DNA of 64,000 nucleotides, taken from NCBI RefSeq assembly GCF_009380155.1, contig NZ_WHUV01000004.1, positions 590,472 to 654,471 on the forward strand, given 5' to 3'. The notes below the pieces were generated by a model. The model was not told where the DNA came from. It searched no databases and saw only the letters and a list, made by a program, of their open reading frames with translations. This document shows positions 1-10,977 of this stretch, piece by piece (within the stretch, counting starts at the first letter, position 1; every line of letters starts with the position of its first letter). The DNA comes from Pseudomonas piscis (lineage in GTDB: Bacteria > Pseudomonadota > Gammaproteobacteria > Pseudomonadales > Pseudomonadaceae). Both the position numbers and the translations under genes were made by a program.

Positions 1-1293
1 GTCACGGGTCAGGTCGCGGTGCAGCGGGATGTTGGTCTTGATCCCGTCGACGACGATTTCGTCCAGCGCATTGCGCATGCGCGCCATGGCTTCGTCACGG
101 GTTGCCCCGTAGGTGATCAGCTTGCCGATCAACGAATCGTAGTTCGGAGGAACCGCGTAGCCGCTGTACAGGTGCGAGTCGACGCGCACGCCGTTGCCGC
201 CCGGGGCGTGGAAGTGCTTGACCGTGCCTGGGCTTGGCATGAAGGTTTTCGGGTCTTCGGCGTTGATCCGGCACTCCAGGGAGTGACCGCGGATCACCAC
301 GTCTTCCTGGCGGATGGACAGCTTGTTGCCAGCGGCGATGCTGAGCATCTCCTTGACGATGTCGACACCGGTGACCATCTCCGATACCGGGTGCTCTACC
401 TGTACTCGAGTGTTCATCTCGATGAAGTAGAAGCGGCCGTTCTCGTAGAGGAACTCGAAGGTGCCGGCGCCGCGGTAGCCGATGTCGATGCACGCCTGGA
501 CGCAACGAGCGAAGACTTCCTGGCGGGCGGTCTCGTCGATGCCCGGGGCCGGAGCTTCTTCCAGTACCTTCTGGTGACGGCGCTGCAGCGAGCAGTCGCG
601 GTCGCCCAGGTGGATGGCGTTACCCTGGCCGTCGGAGAGGACCTGGACTTCCACGTGGCGTGGGTTGGTCAGGAACTTCTCCAGGTAGACCATCGGGTTG
701 CCGAATGCCGCGCCGGCTTCGGAGCGGGTCAGCTTCGCCGAGGCGATCAGGTCTTCTTCCTTGTGCACCACGCGCATGCCGCGACCACCACCGCCACCGG
801 CGGCCTTGATGATCACCGGATAGCCGACCTCACGGCCGATGCGCAGCGCGGTTTCCTCGTCTTCCGGCAGCGGGCCGTCGGAACCTGGAACCGTGGGTAC
901 GCCGGCGGCGATCATGGCGTGCTTGGCGGAAACCTTGTCGCCCATCAGGCGGATGGTATCGGCCTTGGGGCCAATGAAGGAAAAGCCGGAGTTCTCCACC
1001 TGCTCGGCGAAGTCGGCGTTTTCCGCCAGGAAGCCGTAGCCAGGGTGGATCGCGGTGGCGCCGGTGACTTCAGCGGCCGCGATGATGGCCGGGATGTGCA
1101 GGTAGGACTGCGCGGCTTGCGCCGGGCCGATGCACACGGACTCGTCCGCCAGGCCCAGGTGCATCAGCTCCTTGTCGGCCTTGGAATAGACGGCTACGGT
1201 CTTGATCCCCATTTCCTTGCAGGCACGCAGGATCCGCAGGGCGATTTCGCCGCGGTTGGCGATCAGGACTTTTTCCAACTTCGCAGGCTTCAT
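1..1293 (-). CDS. accC: Biotin carboxylase subunit of acetyl-CoA carboxylase (3' part cut off by window)
   Basis: AccC carries out the ATP-dependent carboxylation of biotin on BCCP, the first half-reaction of acetyl-CoA carboxylase in cytosolic fatty acid synthesis. Reading leftward from an ATG at 1291-1293, 431 codons are visible, beginning MKPAKLEKVLIANRGEIALR. The biotin-carboxylase N-domain is followed by an ATP-grasp domain with the glycine-rich loop KAAGGGGGRGM and the motifs HVEVQVL and EMNTRVQVEH. The frame stays open to base 1, so roughly 20 C-terminal residues of this usually ~450-residue protein are missing. It lies 17 nt downstream of accB in the same direction, the conserved accBC arrangement of proteobacteria. 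Confidence 0.97.
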   Translation of the reverse strand, partial: MKPAKLEKVLIANRGEIALRILRACKEMGIKTVAVYSKADKELMHLGLADESVCIGPAQAAQSYLHIPAIIAAAEVTGATAIHPGYGFLAENADFAEQVENSGFSFIGPKADTIRLMGDKVSAKHAMIAAGVPTVPGSDGPLPEDEETALRIGREVGYPVIIKAAGGGGGRGMRVVHKEEDLIASAKLTRSEAGAAFGNPMVYLEKFLTNPRHVEVQVLSDGQGNAIHLGDRDCSLQRRHQKVLEEAPAPGIDETARQEVFARCVQACIDIGYRGAGTFEFLYENGRFYFIEMNTRVQVEHPVSEMVTGVDIVKEMLSIAAGNKLSIRQEDVVIRGHSLECRINAEDPKTFMPSPGTVKHFHAPGGNGVRVDSHLYSGYAVPPNYDSLIGKLITYGATRDEAMARMRNALDEIVVDGIKTNIPLHRDLTRD

Positions 1294-1310
1294 CAAAGAC
1301 TCTCCGCAGT

Positions 1311-1775
1311 TCAAACGATGGTGAACAGCGGTTGGTCGTACTCAACCGGCTGGCCGTCTTCGACAAGGATCGATTCGATCACACCGCTGGTTTCAGCTTC
1401 GATGTGGTTCATCATCTTCATCGCTTCGACGATGCACAGGGTGTCGCCCTTCTTCACGCTCTGGCCGACTTCGACGAAGGCTGGCGAGGTTGGCGAGGAC
1501 TTGCGGTAGAAGGTACCGACCATTGGCGAACGGGCTACGGTGCCGTTCAGCGCAGGTGCGGCGGCAGCGGCCGGGGCGGCAGCGGCAGCAGGAGCTGCGG
1601 CGGCTGGAGCGGCTACTGGAGCTGCGGCCATTGGAGCCGGAGCGTAGTACTGCTGGGCTGGAGTCTTGCTGTGACGGCTGATGCGTACGGACTCTTCGCC
1701 TTCCTTGATCTCCAGCTCGTCAATGCCGGACTCTTCCAGCAGTTCGATCAGTTTCTTGACTTTACGAATATCCAT
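1311..1775 (-). CDS. accB: Biotin carboxyl carrier protein of acetyl-CoA carboxylase (BCCP)
   Basis: The 154-residue carrier protein holds the biotin that moves between biotin carboxylase and carboxyltransferase. The N-terminal helix (MDIRKVKKLIELLEESGI) is followed by an Ala/Pro-rich flexible linker at about residues 40-76 and a C-terminal biotinyl domain. The biotinylation motif EAMKMMNH places the modified lysine at Lys120. The length and linker fit the family. It is transcribed leftward, 48 nt after aroQ and 17 nt before accC, so aroQ-accB-accC probably form one operon. The start has a GGGAG Shine-Dalgarno about 9 nt upstream. Confidence 0.97.
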   Translation of the reverse strand: MDIRKVKKLIELLEESGIDELEIKEGEESVRISRHSKTPAQQYYAPAPMAAAPVAAPAAAAPAAAAAPAAAAAPALNGTVARSPMVGTFYRKSSPTSPAFVEVGQSVKKGDTLCIVEAMKMMNHIEAETSGVIESILVEDGQPVEYDQPLFTIV

Positions 1776-1823
1776 GAATCATCAACTCCCAGGGGTCGGT
1801 CAGGGGCGTTTAACGCTTGTTGT

Positions 1824-2276
1824 TCAAGCACTTGCCTGTATTTCAAGCTGTTCCAGGGCGGCCTCCAGGGCCAGTCGGTAACCGCTGGCGCCAAGGCCGC
1901 AGATCACTCCTACCGCAACGTCTGAAAAGTAGGAGTGATGGCGGAAAGGTTCGCGTTTGTACACGTTGGACAAATGCACTTCGATGAATGGGATGCTCAC
2001 CGCCAGCAACGCGTCACGTAATGCGACGCTTGTATGTGTAAAAGCTGCTGGATTGATCAGGATGAAATCCACGCCTTCGTCCCGCGCGGCATGGATACGC
2101 TCGATCAATTCGTACTCGGCGTTGCTTTGCAGGTACTGCAGGTGATGCCCGGCGGCACGGGCCCGTTGCTCCAGGTCCTGGTTGATCTGGGCCAGGGTCG
2201 TGGCGCCGTAGACTCCCGGTTCGCGGGTGCCGAGCAGATTCAGGTTGGGGCCATGGAGAACCAGTAGGGTGGCCAT
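1824..2276 (-). CDS. aroQ: Type II 3-dehydroquinate dehydratase
   Basis: This 150-residue enzyme converts 3-dehydroquinate to 3-dehydroshikimate in the shikimate pathway. It has the type II signature near the N-terminus (VLHGPNLNLLGTREPGVYG, with the catalytic Tyr at about residue 23), the substrate-binding segment NPAAFTHTSVALRDAL, and the EVHLSNVYKREPFRHHSYFSD region that carries the catalytic His. The length is typical. It is the first gene of the leftward aroQ-accB-accC cluster, an order that is conserved in pseudomonads. A plain ATG start follows an AAGGAA element. Confidence 0.96.
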   Translation of the reverse strand: MATLLVLHGPNLNLLGTREPGVYGATTLAQINQDLEQRARAAGHHLQYLQSNAEYELIERIHAARDEGVDFILINPAAFTHTSVALRDALLAVSIPFIEVHLSNVYKREPFRHHSYFSDVAVGVICGLGASGYRLALEAALEQLEIQASA

Positions 2277-2596
2277 CGGTCGTTCCTTGTTATCGGGGCG
2301 GTTGTCAGAACCCGGCGACTATGCCGGAAAGACTTTGTGACTGTCCAGTTCCCGGCAATAGCCAGCACGATGACCGATGTTTGCGCGAAATATGTGACCG
2401 AGTGCGGAAATCCGGTCATATGCCCGTCATAAAGCGCTGTTGAAGTGGTTGGCGACTTTTTCGCCGATCTTGGGCGCGCCCGGAGCTTTTTTGTGGCGCT
2501 GGTTTGCAGCGGCCCGGCACAGGCTGCGCCAGGACCGTAAATGAAGGCTCCCGCAAATATCGGCACAGCCAAAGGCGGCTGCCAGCCTGGTTCGGT
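2277..2596. other. 320-bp intergenic region between a chemoreceptor gene and aroQ
   Basis: No credible gene is present; the frames here are shadows. The region should carry the promoter of the leftward aroQ-accBC operon and the 3' end of the chemoreceptor transcript. The hexamer TGACCG occurs at 2371 and 2395, and its inverse CGGTCA lies at 2413, so 2395-2418 forms an inverted repeat of unknown function. I could not assign a convincing -35/-10 pair. Confidence 0.5.
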
Positions 2597-4558
2597 TCAG
2601 ACGCGGAAGGCCTGTACAGCGGTGTGCAACTGGCCGCCCAGGTCCAGCAGGTTCTCGCCCTGGGCCCGACCTTCGCCGATGCGCAGCAGGTTGTCGCCGC
2701 CCAGTTGGTGGATGCGTTCGCTGTGGTCGCGGATCTCGCTGACCGCGCCGCTTTGCTGGGCGGTGACATCGGCGATCCGCACCGCGGTCTCGGCGATGGT
2801 CTGGATCGCCCCGACGATTTCATCCAATGCGCCATCGGCGGCCTCGGCCTGGCTGGCGGTGGCCTCGGCGTGCTCGACCTGGGCACGCATGCCCTGCACC
2901 GATTGCTGTGCGGCGCTCTGCAGTCCGGCGATCAACGCCTGGATCTGTGCAGTGGCGCCGGAGGTGCGCTGGGCCAGGGAACGCACTTCCTCGGCGACCA
3001 CGGCAAACCCCCGGCCCATCTCGCCGGCCCTGGCGGCCTCGATGGCGGCGTTCAGCGCCAGCAGGTTGGTCTGTTCGGCAATGGAGCGGATCACCGTCAG
3101 CACGCCGCCGATGGTGGCCGATTCCTGGGCCAGGTGTTCGATCATCTGCGCGTTGCCCTGGACTTCCCCGACAAGGGCATGCAAGCCGGTGAGGCTCTGG
3201 CCTATGACTTTCTGTCCCTGCTGGACCGCCAGGCCGGCGCTGCGGCTGGCATCCGCAGCCTGGCTGGCATCACCGGCCACCTGCTGGATGGTGGCTTCCA
3301 GCTCGCCCAGCGCATCGCGGATTTGCGCGGTGTCGCCAGCCTGGCGTTCGGCGCCGCTGTGCAGGCCGCTGCTGAGGTCGGCCAGGGCCCGGCTGCTGCC
3401 GGCCACCTGTTCGGCGTTCTGGCGAATAGTGCCCACCAGGTCCACCAGGTAGGCCCGCAGGCGGTTCAGCGATGCTTCGATGGCATGCAGTTCGTAGTTG
3501 GTCTTGCCCAGCTGGATCGGCTGGCTGAAATCGCCCTGGGCCCAGGTCGACAGGGCCGGGGCGAGGTTGGTCAGGACCCTTGCCAGCTTGCGCTGCAGGG
3601 TATCGATCACCAGGGCGATCAGCAGGATCAGGCCGATCATCAGCCCCTGCATCAATCGCACTTCGCCCTGGATCTGGCCGTGCTGGGCGCGCACTTCCGG
3701 TTCCAGTGCGGCGATCGCTTGCTGTACGGCGGTGATCTTCAGCAAGGTCGCGGCGCTCAGCTCGGCGCGTTTCTGGATCTGCTCGCGGGTGCGCGCAAGC
3801 TCGGCGGGATAGCGGCTGAGCAGGCTGTTGAGTTCGCGTTTGAGGCCGATGCCGGCATCTTCGGCGGCGCTCTTCTGGGTGTTCTCCAGGCCCATCATGG
3901 CGGCGAAGTCATCGGTGTTCGATTCGCTGCTGGTCGCCACACCCAGTAGAGGCAAGGCCTCGAGGCGGTCGGCCTGGGCGCGGATGTTGTTCAGTTCGCG
4001 CTCGACGTCGCTCGCCAGTTCGCTGCGCCCGCTGCTGACCAGTTTGTCCCGGGCCAGCGAGAGTTTGCCCAGGTGCTGGGAGGCGGCCAGCAACAACGGC
4101 AGGTAGGCACTGGCCTCAGCGCTGGTGGCGCCGCCGGCGTACTGGCTCAGTTGCTCCAGGTTGGCGCCCAGTTCGCGTTCGGCCTGCAGCAGCAGGGCCT
4201 GGGGGTCGCCCGCCAGTTTGCCCGCCGCCAGCAAGTCGGTCTTGCTGAAGTCGGCGAGGCTGGCCAGGCTCGGGCTCAGGCTATGTGCCAGTTGCGGTGG
4301 CAGTTCGGACAGTCCGCCCTGCAGGGCCTCGATGGCCTGGGTGGCACTGCTCAGGCGCAGGGCGTCGCCGCTTGCCAGGTAGTCCTCGATATTGCGCGCA
4401 GCCTGGTTCTGGAATTGCTGGGACAGGCCCAGGTAGCGCTCCATCAGCAGGTAGGGGCGTTCCAGGGCGCGCTGCGACCACCACAGTGTCGCCCCCAGGG
4501 CCACGCACACGGCAACTAATAGAAGGGTGTTGAGATTGGTCAGCAACTTCAGGCGCAT
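2597..4558 (-). CDS. Methyl-accepting chemotaxis protein, CtpL-like
   Basis: This is a 653-residue transmembrane chemoreceptor. TM1 is at about residues 7-28, followed by a long, mostly helical periplasmic sensor of some 270 residues, TM2 (GLMIGLILLIALVIDTL), a HAMP linker and a cytoplasmic signalling hairpin. The hairpin tip is the highly conserved NAAIEAARAGEMGRGFAVV segment. The helical sensor suggests a four-helix or double four-helix ligand domain rather than Cache. The neighbours (aroQ-accBC on one side, a GcbA-like cyclase on the other) match the context of P. aeruginosa ctpL, a receptor linked to phosphate and chlorocatechol taxis. The ligand here is an inference from that synteny. 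The gene lies 53 nt downstream of the cyclase gene on the same strand. Confidence 0.88.
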   Translation of the reverse strand: MRLKLLTNLNTLLLVAVCVALGATLWWSQRALERPYLLMERYLGLSQQFQNQAARNIEDYLASGDALRLSSATQAIEALQGGLSELPPQLAHSLSPSLASLADFSKTDLLAAGKLAGDPQALLLQAERELGANLEQLSQYAGGATSAEASAYLPLLLAASQHLGKLSLARDKLVSSGRSELASDVERELNNIRAQADRLEALPLLGVATSSESNTDDFAAMMGLENTQKSAAEDAGIGLKRELNSLLSRYPAELARTREQIQKRAELSAATLLKITAVQQAIAALEPEVRAQHGQIQGEVRLMQGLMIGLILLIALVIDTLQRKLARVLTNLAPALSTWAQGDFSQPIQLGKTNYELHAIEASLNRLRAYLVDLVGTIRQNAEQVAGSSRALADLSSGLHSGAERQAGDTAQIRDALGELEATIQQVAGDASQAADASRSAGLAVQQGQKVIGQSLTGLHALVGEVQGNAQMIEHLAQESATIGGVLTVIRSIAEQTNLLALNAAIEAARAGEMGRGFAVVAEEVRSLAQRTSGATAQIQALIAGLQSAAQQSVQGMRAQVEHAEATASQAEAADGALDEIVGAIQTIAETAVRIADVTAQQSGAVSEIRDHSERIHQLGGDNLLRIGEGRAQGENLLDLGGQLHTAVQAFRV

Positions 4559-4611
4559 CGGGGCTCTACCAACGACTTGAATGGCAAGCGCCTGAATTTA
4601 TTGCGGTTGTA

Positions 4612-6282
4612 TTACAAGGTTATGACCGAATCGGTGGATTCGGATGAAAAGATGGCACTTTGACTTGATTGCCGCGCGCTCTGCACCCGGTTGCGGCCGC
4701 TGTGCTTGGCCCGGTACAGGGCCTCGTCCGCCTGGCTGGCCATCATCAGGCTGTCGGAGTCTTCCTGCATTTGCACCACTCCGGCGCTGAAGGTGCACCA
4801 CAGGTCCTGGGGTTGGGCCGGGTAATGGATCTCGGCGAAGCGCTGGCGGATTTCGTCCAGCACCTGGCATGCCGCGTCCTGGTCGGTATCGGGCATGACG
4901 ATGGCGAACTCCTCGCCGCCGTAGCGGCCGATGAAGTCGGTCTTGCGCAGGCGCTGCTTGAGGAACAGCGCCAGGCTCTTGATCACCCGGTCGCCCATGG
5001 GGTGGCCGTGGCTGTCGTTGACTCGCTTGAAGTGGTCGATGTCCAGCATGGCAAAGCTCAGCGGCTTGTTCTCGCGGCGGGCGCGGAAGCAGCAATCTTC
5101 CAGCAATTGCAGGATATGGGTGTGGTTGTACAGGCCGGTCAGGCTGTCGCGGACCATCCGCGCCTTGAGGTTGCGCGCCCGGGCCGCGCGGTTGCGCACC
5201 GTGGTGATCAGGTGGCGCGGCTTGATGGGCTTGGTGAGGAAGTCGTCGCCGCCTTCGCTCATGGCGTCCAGTTGCTTGTCCAGGTCGTCCTCGGCGGACA
5301 GGTAGATGATCGGCACGCTGACGTAGCGGTCGTTGTGGCGGATTACCTTGGCCAGCTCGGTACCGGTGCAGGCCGGCATGTACATGTCGAGGATGATCAG
5401 GTCGGGCTGGAAGTCCGCCAGTTCGGCCATGGCCTGGATCGGTTCGATCAGGGTGCGGGTGACGATCCCGGCGCTGTTGAGCAGGCGCTCGGTGTGCAGG
5501 GCCTGGGCCCGGGAGTCGTCGATGATCAGCACTTTATACGGCTCGTACTGGGCGACGCAGGTCAGCACCTCGATCTTTTCCAGCAGGCTGGAGGCTTCCA
5601 GGGTGCCGGTGAGGAACTCCTGGCCACCGGCGCGCACGGCCGCCAGGCGGGTCGGGGTGTCGGTTTCGTGCAGGCTGAAGAACAGCAGCGGCAGCTTCTG
5701 CTCCAGGCCGACCTGGGCCTCGGCGGCCAGGGTCAGGCCCATGCCGGGTCCGCAGAAGTCCACGTCGATGACGATGGCCGCCGGCAGGCGCTCGACCATG
5801 GATGAACGAAACGCCGCGATGCTGTCCAGGGGCTGGGCGCTGAGCCCGAAGAACTCCAGCTGCTTGGCCAGGCGTTCGGCCCGGTCGTGATCCTGCAGCA
5901 TCACGTAGATCGGCTTGCGCAGCGGCGGCAGGAAGGTCTGTTCCAGCTGATCGCCATGGCGCAGGCCGGTGCGTGACAGGCGCTGCATCAGGCGGTTGAG
6001 TTCGGTGATCAGGTGGCTGCTCAGGCGGCCGCGGTTGGCATCCACCGCTTCCAGCGATTGGCTGATGCTGCGGGCCAGCTGGGAGTGCTCGGGTTGTTCG
6101 AAGCGTTCGGCGAAACGCAGCAGACGCAGGTTGGCTTCGCAGAGTTCCGACATGTCGGTGGACGACCACTCGCTGCGCTGCAGCCGCTGCCAGATCTCCA
6201 GGATCTGCCGTGCCTGATGAATTACCCGCTGGGCAAAGTGGTGCTTGAGGCGCTCACGGCTGGGGTCTTCTGGCTCGGTCAT
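4612..6282 (-). CDS. gcbA: Diguanylate cyclase with two receiver domains, GcbA-like
   Basis: This 556-residue cytoplasmic protein makes cyclic di-GMP. An N-terminal helical region (1-120) is followed by a degenerate receiver (about 123-240), a second receiver with its full acidic pocket (Asp255/256, Asp299, Lys351), and a GGDEF domain (about 378-535). The active site GGEEF is intact at 455-459. The product-inhibition I-site is also present (RKTD at 446-449, five residues before GGEEF). The architecture and context match GcbA of P. fluorescens and P. aeruginosa, which promotes surface attachment. The first receiver lacks an obvious aspartate-pair pocket and may not be phosphorylated. The 288-bp upstream gap is shared with the divergent DUF2333 gene. 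Confidence 0.9.
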   Translation of the reverse strand: MTEPEDPSRERLKHHFAQRVIHQARQILEIWQRLQRSEWSSTDMSELCEANLRLLRFAERFEQPEHSQLARSISQSLEAVDANRGRLSSHLITELNRLMQRLSRTGLRHGDQLEQTFLPPLRKPIYVMLQDHDRAERLAKQLEFFGLSAQPLDSIAAFRSSMVERLPAAIVIDVDFCGPGMGLTLAAEAQVGLEQKLPLLFFSLHETDTPTRLAAVRAGGQEFLTGTLEASSLLEKIEVLTCVAQYEPYKVLIIDDSRAQALHTERLLNSAGIVTRTLIEPIQAMAELADFQPDLIILDMYMPACTGTELAKVIRHNDRYVSVPIIYLSAEDDLDKQLDAMSEGGDDFLTKPIKPRHLITTVRNRAARARNLKARMVRDSLTGLYNHTHILQLLEDCCFRARRENKPLSFAMLDIDHFKRVNDSHGHPMGDRVIKSLALFLKQRLRKTDFIGRYGGEEFAIVMPDTDQDAACQVLDEIRQRFAEIHYPAQPQDLWCTFSAGVVQMQEDSDSLMMASQADEALYRAKHSGRNRVQSARQSSQSAIFSSESTDSVITL

Positions 6283-6570
6283 ATCCTGACTACTAGTTAG
6301 GGTGCATGCTGAGATCGACTGGTGGCTCTATGCTAGCACCACTTTCGGCTCCCATGAGTGTCGTACGTCAATAATGTGCAAAGCGACTTGACCGGGTTCG
6401 CCACCGACTGCTCGCATAGGCTGCGGACTGTGCTTCATTTATAGTGGTCGCCCGATACGCAATCGTTGCGCGGCGCGCGTTTGCCTGAAGATTTATCCCG
6501 CCAGGGCAAGGCACGATGGAGTAGGGTTGCGGTCGAATCGATGAACCCAAGTGATTGAAAGGATATAGCC

Positions 6571-7638
6571 ATGCTGGATTGGAAGAACCGCGCAGACAGC
6601 GCGCCGGAACGGGCCGCCCAACCCAAGTCGGCGACACGCAGCTATTTCGGTAGCCTGCTGTTCAGTCGCGCCCTGGCGACCTTGCTGGGCCTGTACCTGC
6701 TGGTCACCGGTGCCCTGGGCTGGTACTGGAGCCAGGAACCGGCGCTGTTCCCGGTCCAGCAGAACGCCCAGCTCGCCGCCGAGAAGGAAGGCCGGCAGAT
6801 GGTGGTGGGCTACACCACCGTGGAAACCCTCAAGACCGTGGTCAGCACCCTGCTCGACAAGCCGGGCGGCTATATCTCCAACGACCGTTTCCCACCGGGC
6901 ATCTGGCTGGACAACATTCCCAGCTGGGAATACGGGGTCCTGGTCCAGGTCCGCGACCTGACCCGCGCCTTGCGCAAGGATTTCGCCCGGTCCCAGTCGC
7001 AGTCCGCCGAAGACGCCGACCTGGCCAAGGCCGAGCCACGCTTCAACTTCGACAACAAGAGCTGGATCCTGCCCTCCAGCGAGTCGGAATACCTGGAAGG
7101 CATCAACTCCCTGAGCCGCTACCAGGCGCGGCTGTCGGACCCGAACCAGAAGACCGCGCAGTTCTATGCCCGGGCCGACAACCTCAACAACTGGCTGGGT
7201 GACGTGGGGACGCGCCTTGGCTCGCTGTCCCAGCGGCTGTCGGCCAGCGTCGGCCGGGTCAAGCTCAACACTGCGCTGAAGACCGAAGTCCCGGCTCCGG
7301 GCCAGGTTCCGCAACTAGGCGAGGAAATCGAAGAAACTCCATGGATGCAGATCGACAACGTGTTCTACGAGGCGCGTGGCCAGGCCTGGGCGCTGTCGCA
7401 CCTGCTGCGCGCGATCGAAGTGGACTTCGCCGATGTGCTGGCCAAGAAGAACGCCACCGTCAGCGTGCGCCAGATCATCCGCGAACTGGAGGCCTCCCAG
7501 GAGACTGTCTGGAGCCCGATGATCCTCAACGGTAACGGCTTCGGCGTCCTGGCCAACCACTCGCTGGTCATGGCCAACTACATTTCCCGTGCCAACGCAG
7601 CAGTCATCGACTTGCGCCAACTGCTCAACCAGGGCTGA
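6571..7638 (+). CDS. DUF2333 family protein with one N-terminal membrane anchor
   Basis: The 355-residue protein has a single hydrophobic segment at about residues 30-50 (ALATLLGLYLLVTGALGWYW) and a long soluble part expected in the periplasm. The sequence fits DUF2333, a gammaproteobacterial family of unknown function. No catalytic motif is visible. The start ATG follows GAAAGGA. The stop codon is only 3 nt before the Nudix gene, so the two are almost certainly co-transcribed. The same pair sits beside gcbA and speA in other pseudomonads, which suggests a housekeeping rather than accessory role. Confidence 0.85.
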   Translation: MLDWKNRADSAPERAAQPKSATRSYFGSLLFSRALATLLGLYLLVTGALGWYWSQEPALFPVQQNAQLAAEKEGRQMVVGYTTVETLKTVVSTLLDKPGGYISNDRFPPGIWLDNIPSWEYGVLVQVRDLTRALRKDFARSQSQSAEDADLAKAEPRFNFDNKSWILPSSESEYLEGINSLSRYQARLSDPNQKTAQFYARADNLNNWLGDVGTRLGSLSQRLSASVGRVKLNTALKTEVPAPGQVPQLGEEIEETPWMQIDNVFYEARGQAWALSHLLRAIEVDFADVLAKKNATVSVRQIIRELEASQETVWSPMILNGNGFGVLANHSLVMANYISRANAAVIDLRQLLNQG

Positions 7639-7641
7639 TCC

Positions 7642-8178
7642 ATGGTCGCGACCACCAATGAGGCGGCCCACCGCGCCGCCTCCGATGCCGAACAGATCGC
7701 CTGGGTCGATGGCGAGGACCAGCTGCTGGGCGCCATGGCCCGCTCGGAGCTGCGCGAGCGGGGCCTGATCGGCCGTGGTACCTACATCATGCTGTTCAAC
7801 TCCGCCGGTGAGCTATGCGTGCACCGGCGCACCCTGAGCAAGGCCATCTACCCGGGTTACTGGGATGTCGCCGCCGGCGGCATGGTCCTTGCCACTGAGA
7901 GCTATGCCGAGTCGGCGGCCCGTGAACTGGAAGAGGAACTGGGGGTGAGTGGAGTCGAGCTGGTCGCCCACGACCACTTCTTCTTCGAGGACACCGACAA
8001 TCGCCTGTGGTGCTCGGCCTTCTCCGCCGTATGGGACGGACCGCTGCGTTTGCAGCCCGAGGAAGTGCTGGAAGCACGCTTCCTGCCCCTGGACCAGGTG
8101 CTGCGGGAAATCCACGAGAAGCCCTATTGCCCGGACTCCCTGGCCGCCTTGCAGCGCTATCTGGCGCGACGTCGTTAA
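7642..8178 (+). CDS. Nudix hydrolase
   Basis: This 178-residue protein contains a complete Nudix box at residues 80-102 (G-x5-E-x7-REL-x-EELGV), the metal-binding helix that hydrolyses nucleoside diphosphates linked to another group. The region before it (YIMLFNSAGELCVHRRTLSK...PGYWDVAAGG) resembles the YfcD-like subfamily. The substrate cannot be read from the sequence. The gene follows DUF2333 after 3 nt and ends just before a predicted terminator. No signal peptide is seen, so the protein is cytoplasmic. Confidence 0.92.
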   Translation: MVATTNEAAHRAASDAEQIAWVDGEDQLLGAMARSELRERGLIGRGTYIMLFNSAGELCVHRRTLSKAIYPGYWDVAAGGMVLATESYAESAARELEEELGVSGVELVAHDHFFFEDTDNRLWCSAFSAVWDGPLRLQPEEVLEARFLPLDQVLREIHEKPYCPDSLAALQRYLARRR

Positions 8179-8194
8179 AGTTGCATAAATTGAC

Positions 8195-8224
8195 GCCGAT
8201 TGGCTCTTAGCAAGTCGGCTTTTT
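8195..8224 (+). terminator. Intrinsic terminator after the Nudix gene
   Basis: A 7-bp stem (GCCGATT at 8195-8201 with AAGTCGGC ending at 8219, one G-T wobble) is followed directly by five T residues at 8220-8224. It lies 17 nt past the Nudix stop codon and would end the DUF2333-Nudix transcript. Confidence 0.6.
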
Positions 8225-8375
8225 GCCGTTACACTGCGCGCCTTTTCAAGCTGAGTCAGCGCTATCCCCGCAAGGGACCTGGCCCAGTAGCGCTGCCCCT
8301 GCCTGAGTGGGGCTTCGCGGTCGGCGACACCGCCATGTGCCCCGACCAGTCTTTGTCCTCCCAAGAGGATTGCCG

Positions 8376-8747
8376 GTGGCCAAAAAAGCCGCATCCTTCG
8401 CCGCCCTTGGCGGCCTGGTGTTTTCCACCGACGCAGGTCGACATTGCCCGGACTGTAGCCAGCCGGTGGCCGCCTGTATCTGCAAACAAAGCGTGATTCC
8501 AGCCGGCGACGGCATTGCTCGCGTGCGTCGCGAAAGCAAGGGTCGTGGTGGCAAGACGGTGACCACCATCACCGGCGTGCCCCTGGCCGAAGACGCCCTC
8601 AAGGAACTGGCCGCGGCGTTGAAGAAGCGCTGTGGTACCGGTGGCGCCTTGAAAGAGGGCGTGATCGAGATCCAGGGCGACCACGTCGAGCTACTCTTGG
8701 CGGAACTGGTCAAGCGCGGTTTCACGGCGAAGAAGTCCGGCGGCTAG
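8376..8747 (+). CDS. yciH: SUI1/eIF1-like translation factor, YciH family
   Basis: The 123-residue protein carries a C-terminal SUI1 domain (GGKTVTTITGVPL...LKKRCGTGGALKEGVIEIQGDH), as in E. coli YciH and eukaryotic eIF1, which affect start-codon fidelity. The N-terminal part has a possible zinc knuckle, HCPDC...CIC (Cys residues near 26-38). The chosen start is the GTG at 8376, 7 nt after AAGAGGAT; an upstream extension of the frame lacks a ribosome site. The gene stands alone between a terminator and a structured spacer before speA. Confidence 0.85.
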   Translation: MAKKAASFAALGGLVFSTDAGRHCPDCSQPVAACICKQSVIPAGDGIARVRRESKGRGGKTVTTITGVPLAEDALKELAAALKKRCGTGGALKEGVIEIQGDHVELLLAELVKRGFTAKKSGG

Positions 8748-8751
8748 CAGC

Positions 8752-8830
8752 CTCTGTGAAAACCACCTCTGACTGGACGCTGTCCTGACTGGCTCAGGAC
8801 GTTGGCGTCGTCTCCATGGTTTTCACAGAG
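8752..8830. repeat. Nested inverted repeat between yciH and speA
   Basis: Outer arms are perfect 14-mers: CTCTGTGAAAACCA at 8752-8765 and its complement TGGTTTTCACAGAG at 8817-8830. Inside lie a 5-bp pair (GACGC 8776-8780 with GCGTC 8805-8809) and a perfect 7-bp hairpin (GTCCTGA 8782-8788, TCAGGAC 8794-8800). The 79-bp unit could be a structured RNA leader, a terminator-like element or a small MITE. There is no T-tract. Confidence 0.8.
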
Positions 8831-8969
8831 CCTGTTCATGAACGGTTTCTAAACTCGGCCCTGCATGCGTGGTCTATTGCGCTTGCAGGCTAATCGTCAT
8901 TTTCATTCTTTAGACTGCGTCGGCCCTGGATCGGGGCGGCGCTCTATGACTTCTTTATAGGGGACTTCG

Positions 8970-10883
<1,914 letters not shown>

Positions 10884-10920
10884 CGCCGGGGCATCCCTGG
10901 TGATGCCTTCAGGCCAATGA

Positions 10921-10958
10921 AAAACGCCGTTTCCCTTGCCTGGGAAACGGCGTTTTTT
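10921..10958. terminator. Bidirectional intrinsic terminator between speA and the MATE gene
   Basis: A perfect 15-bp stem (10921-10935 with 10942-10956) has a 6-nt loop and is flanked by an A-run on the left and a T-run on the right. It therefore serves both the rightward speA and the leftward MATE transcripts, which converge here. Confidence 0.93.
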
Positions 10959-10977
10959 CATGCTTGTCGTTTGGCTC

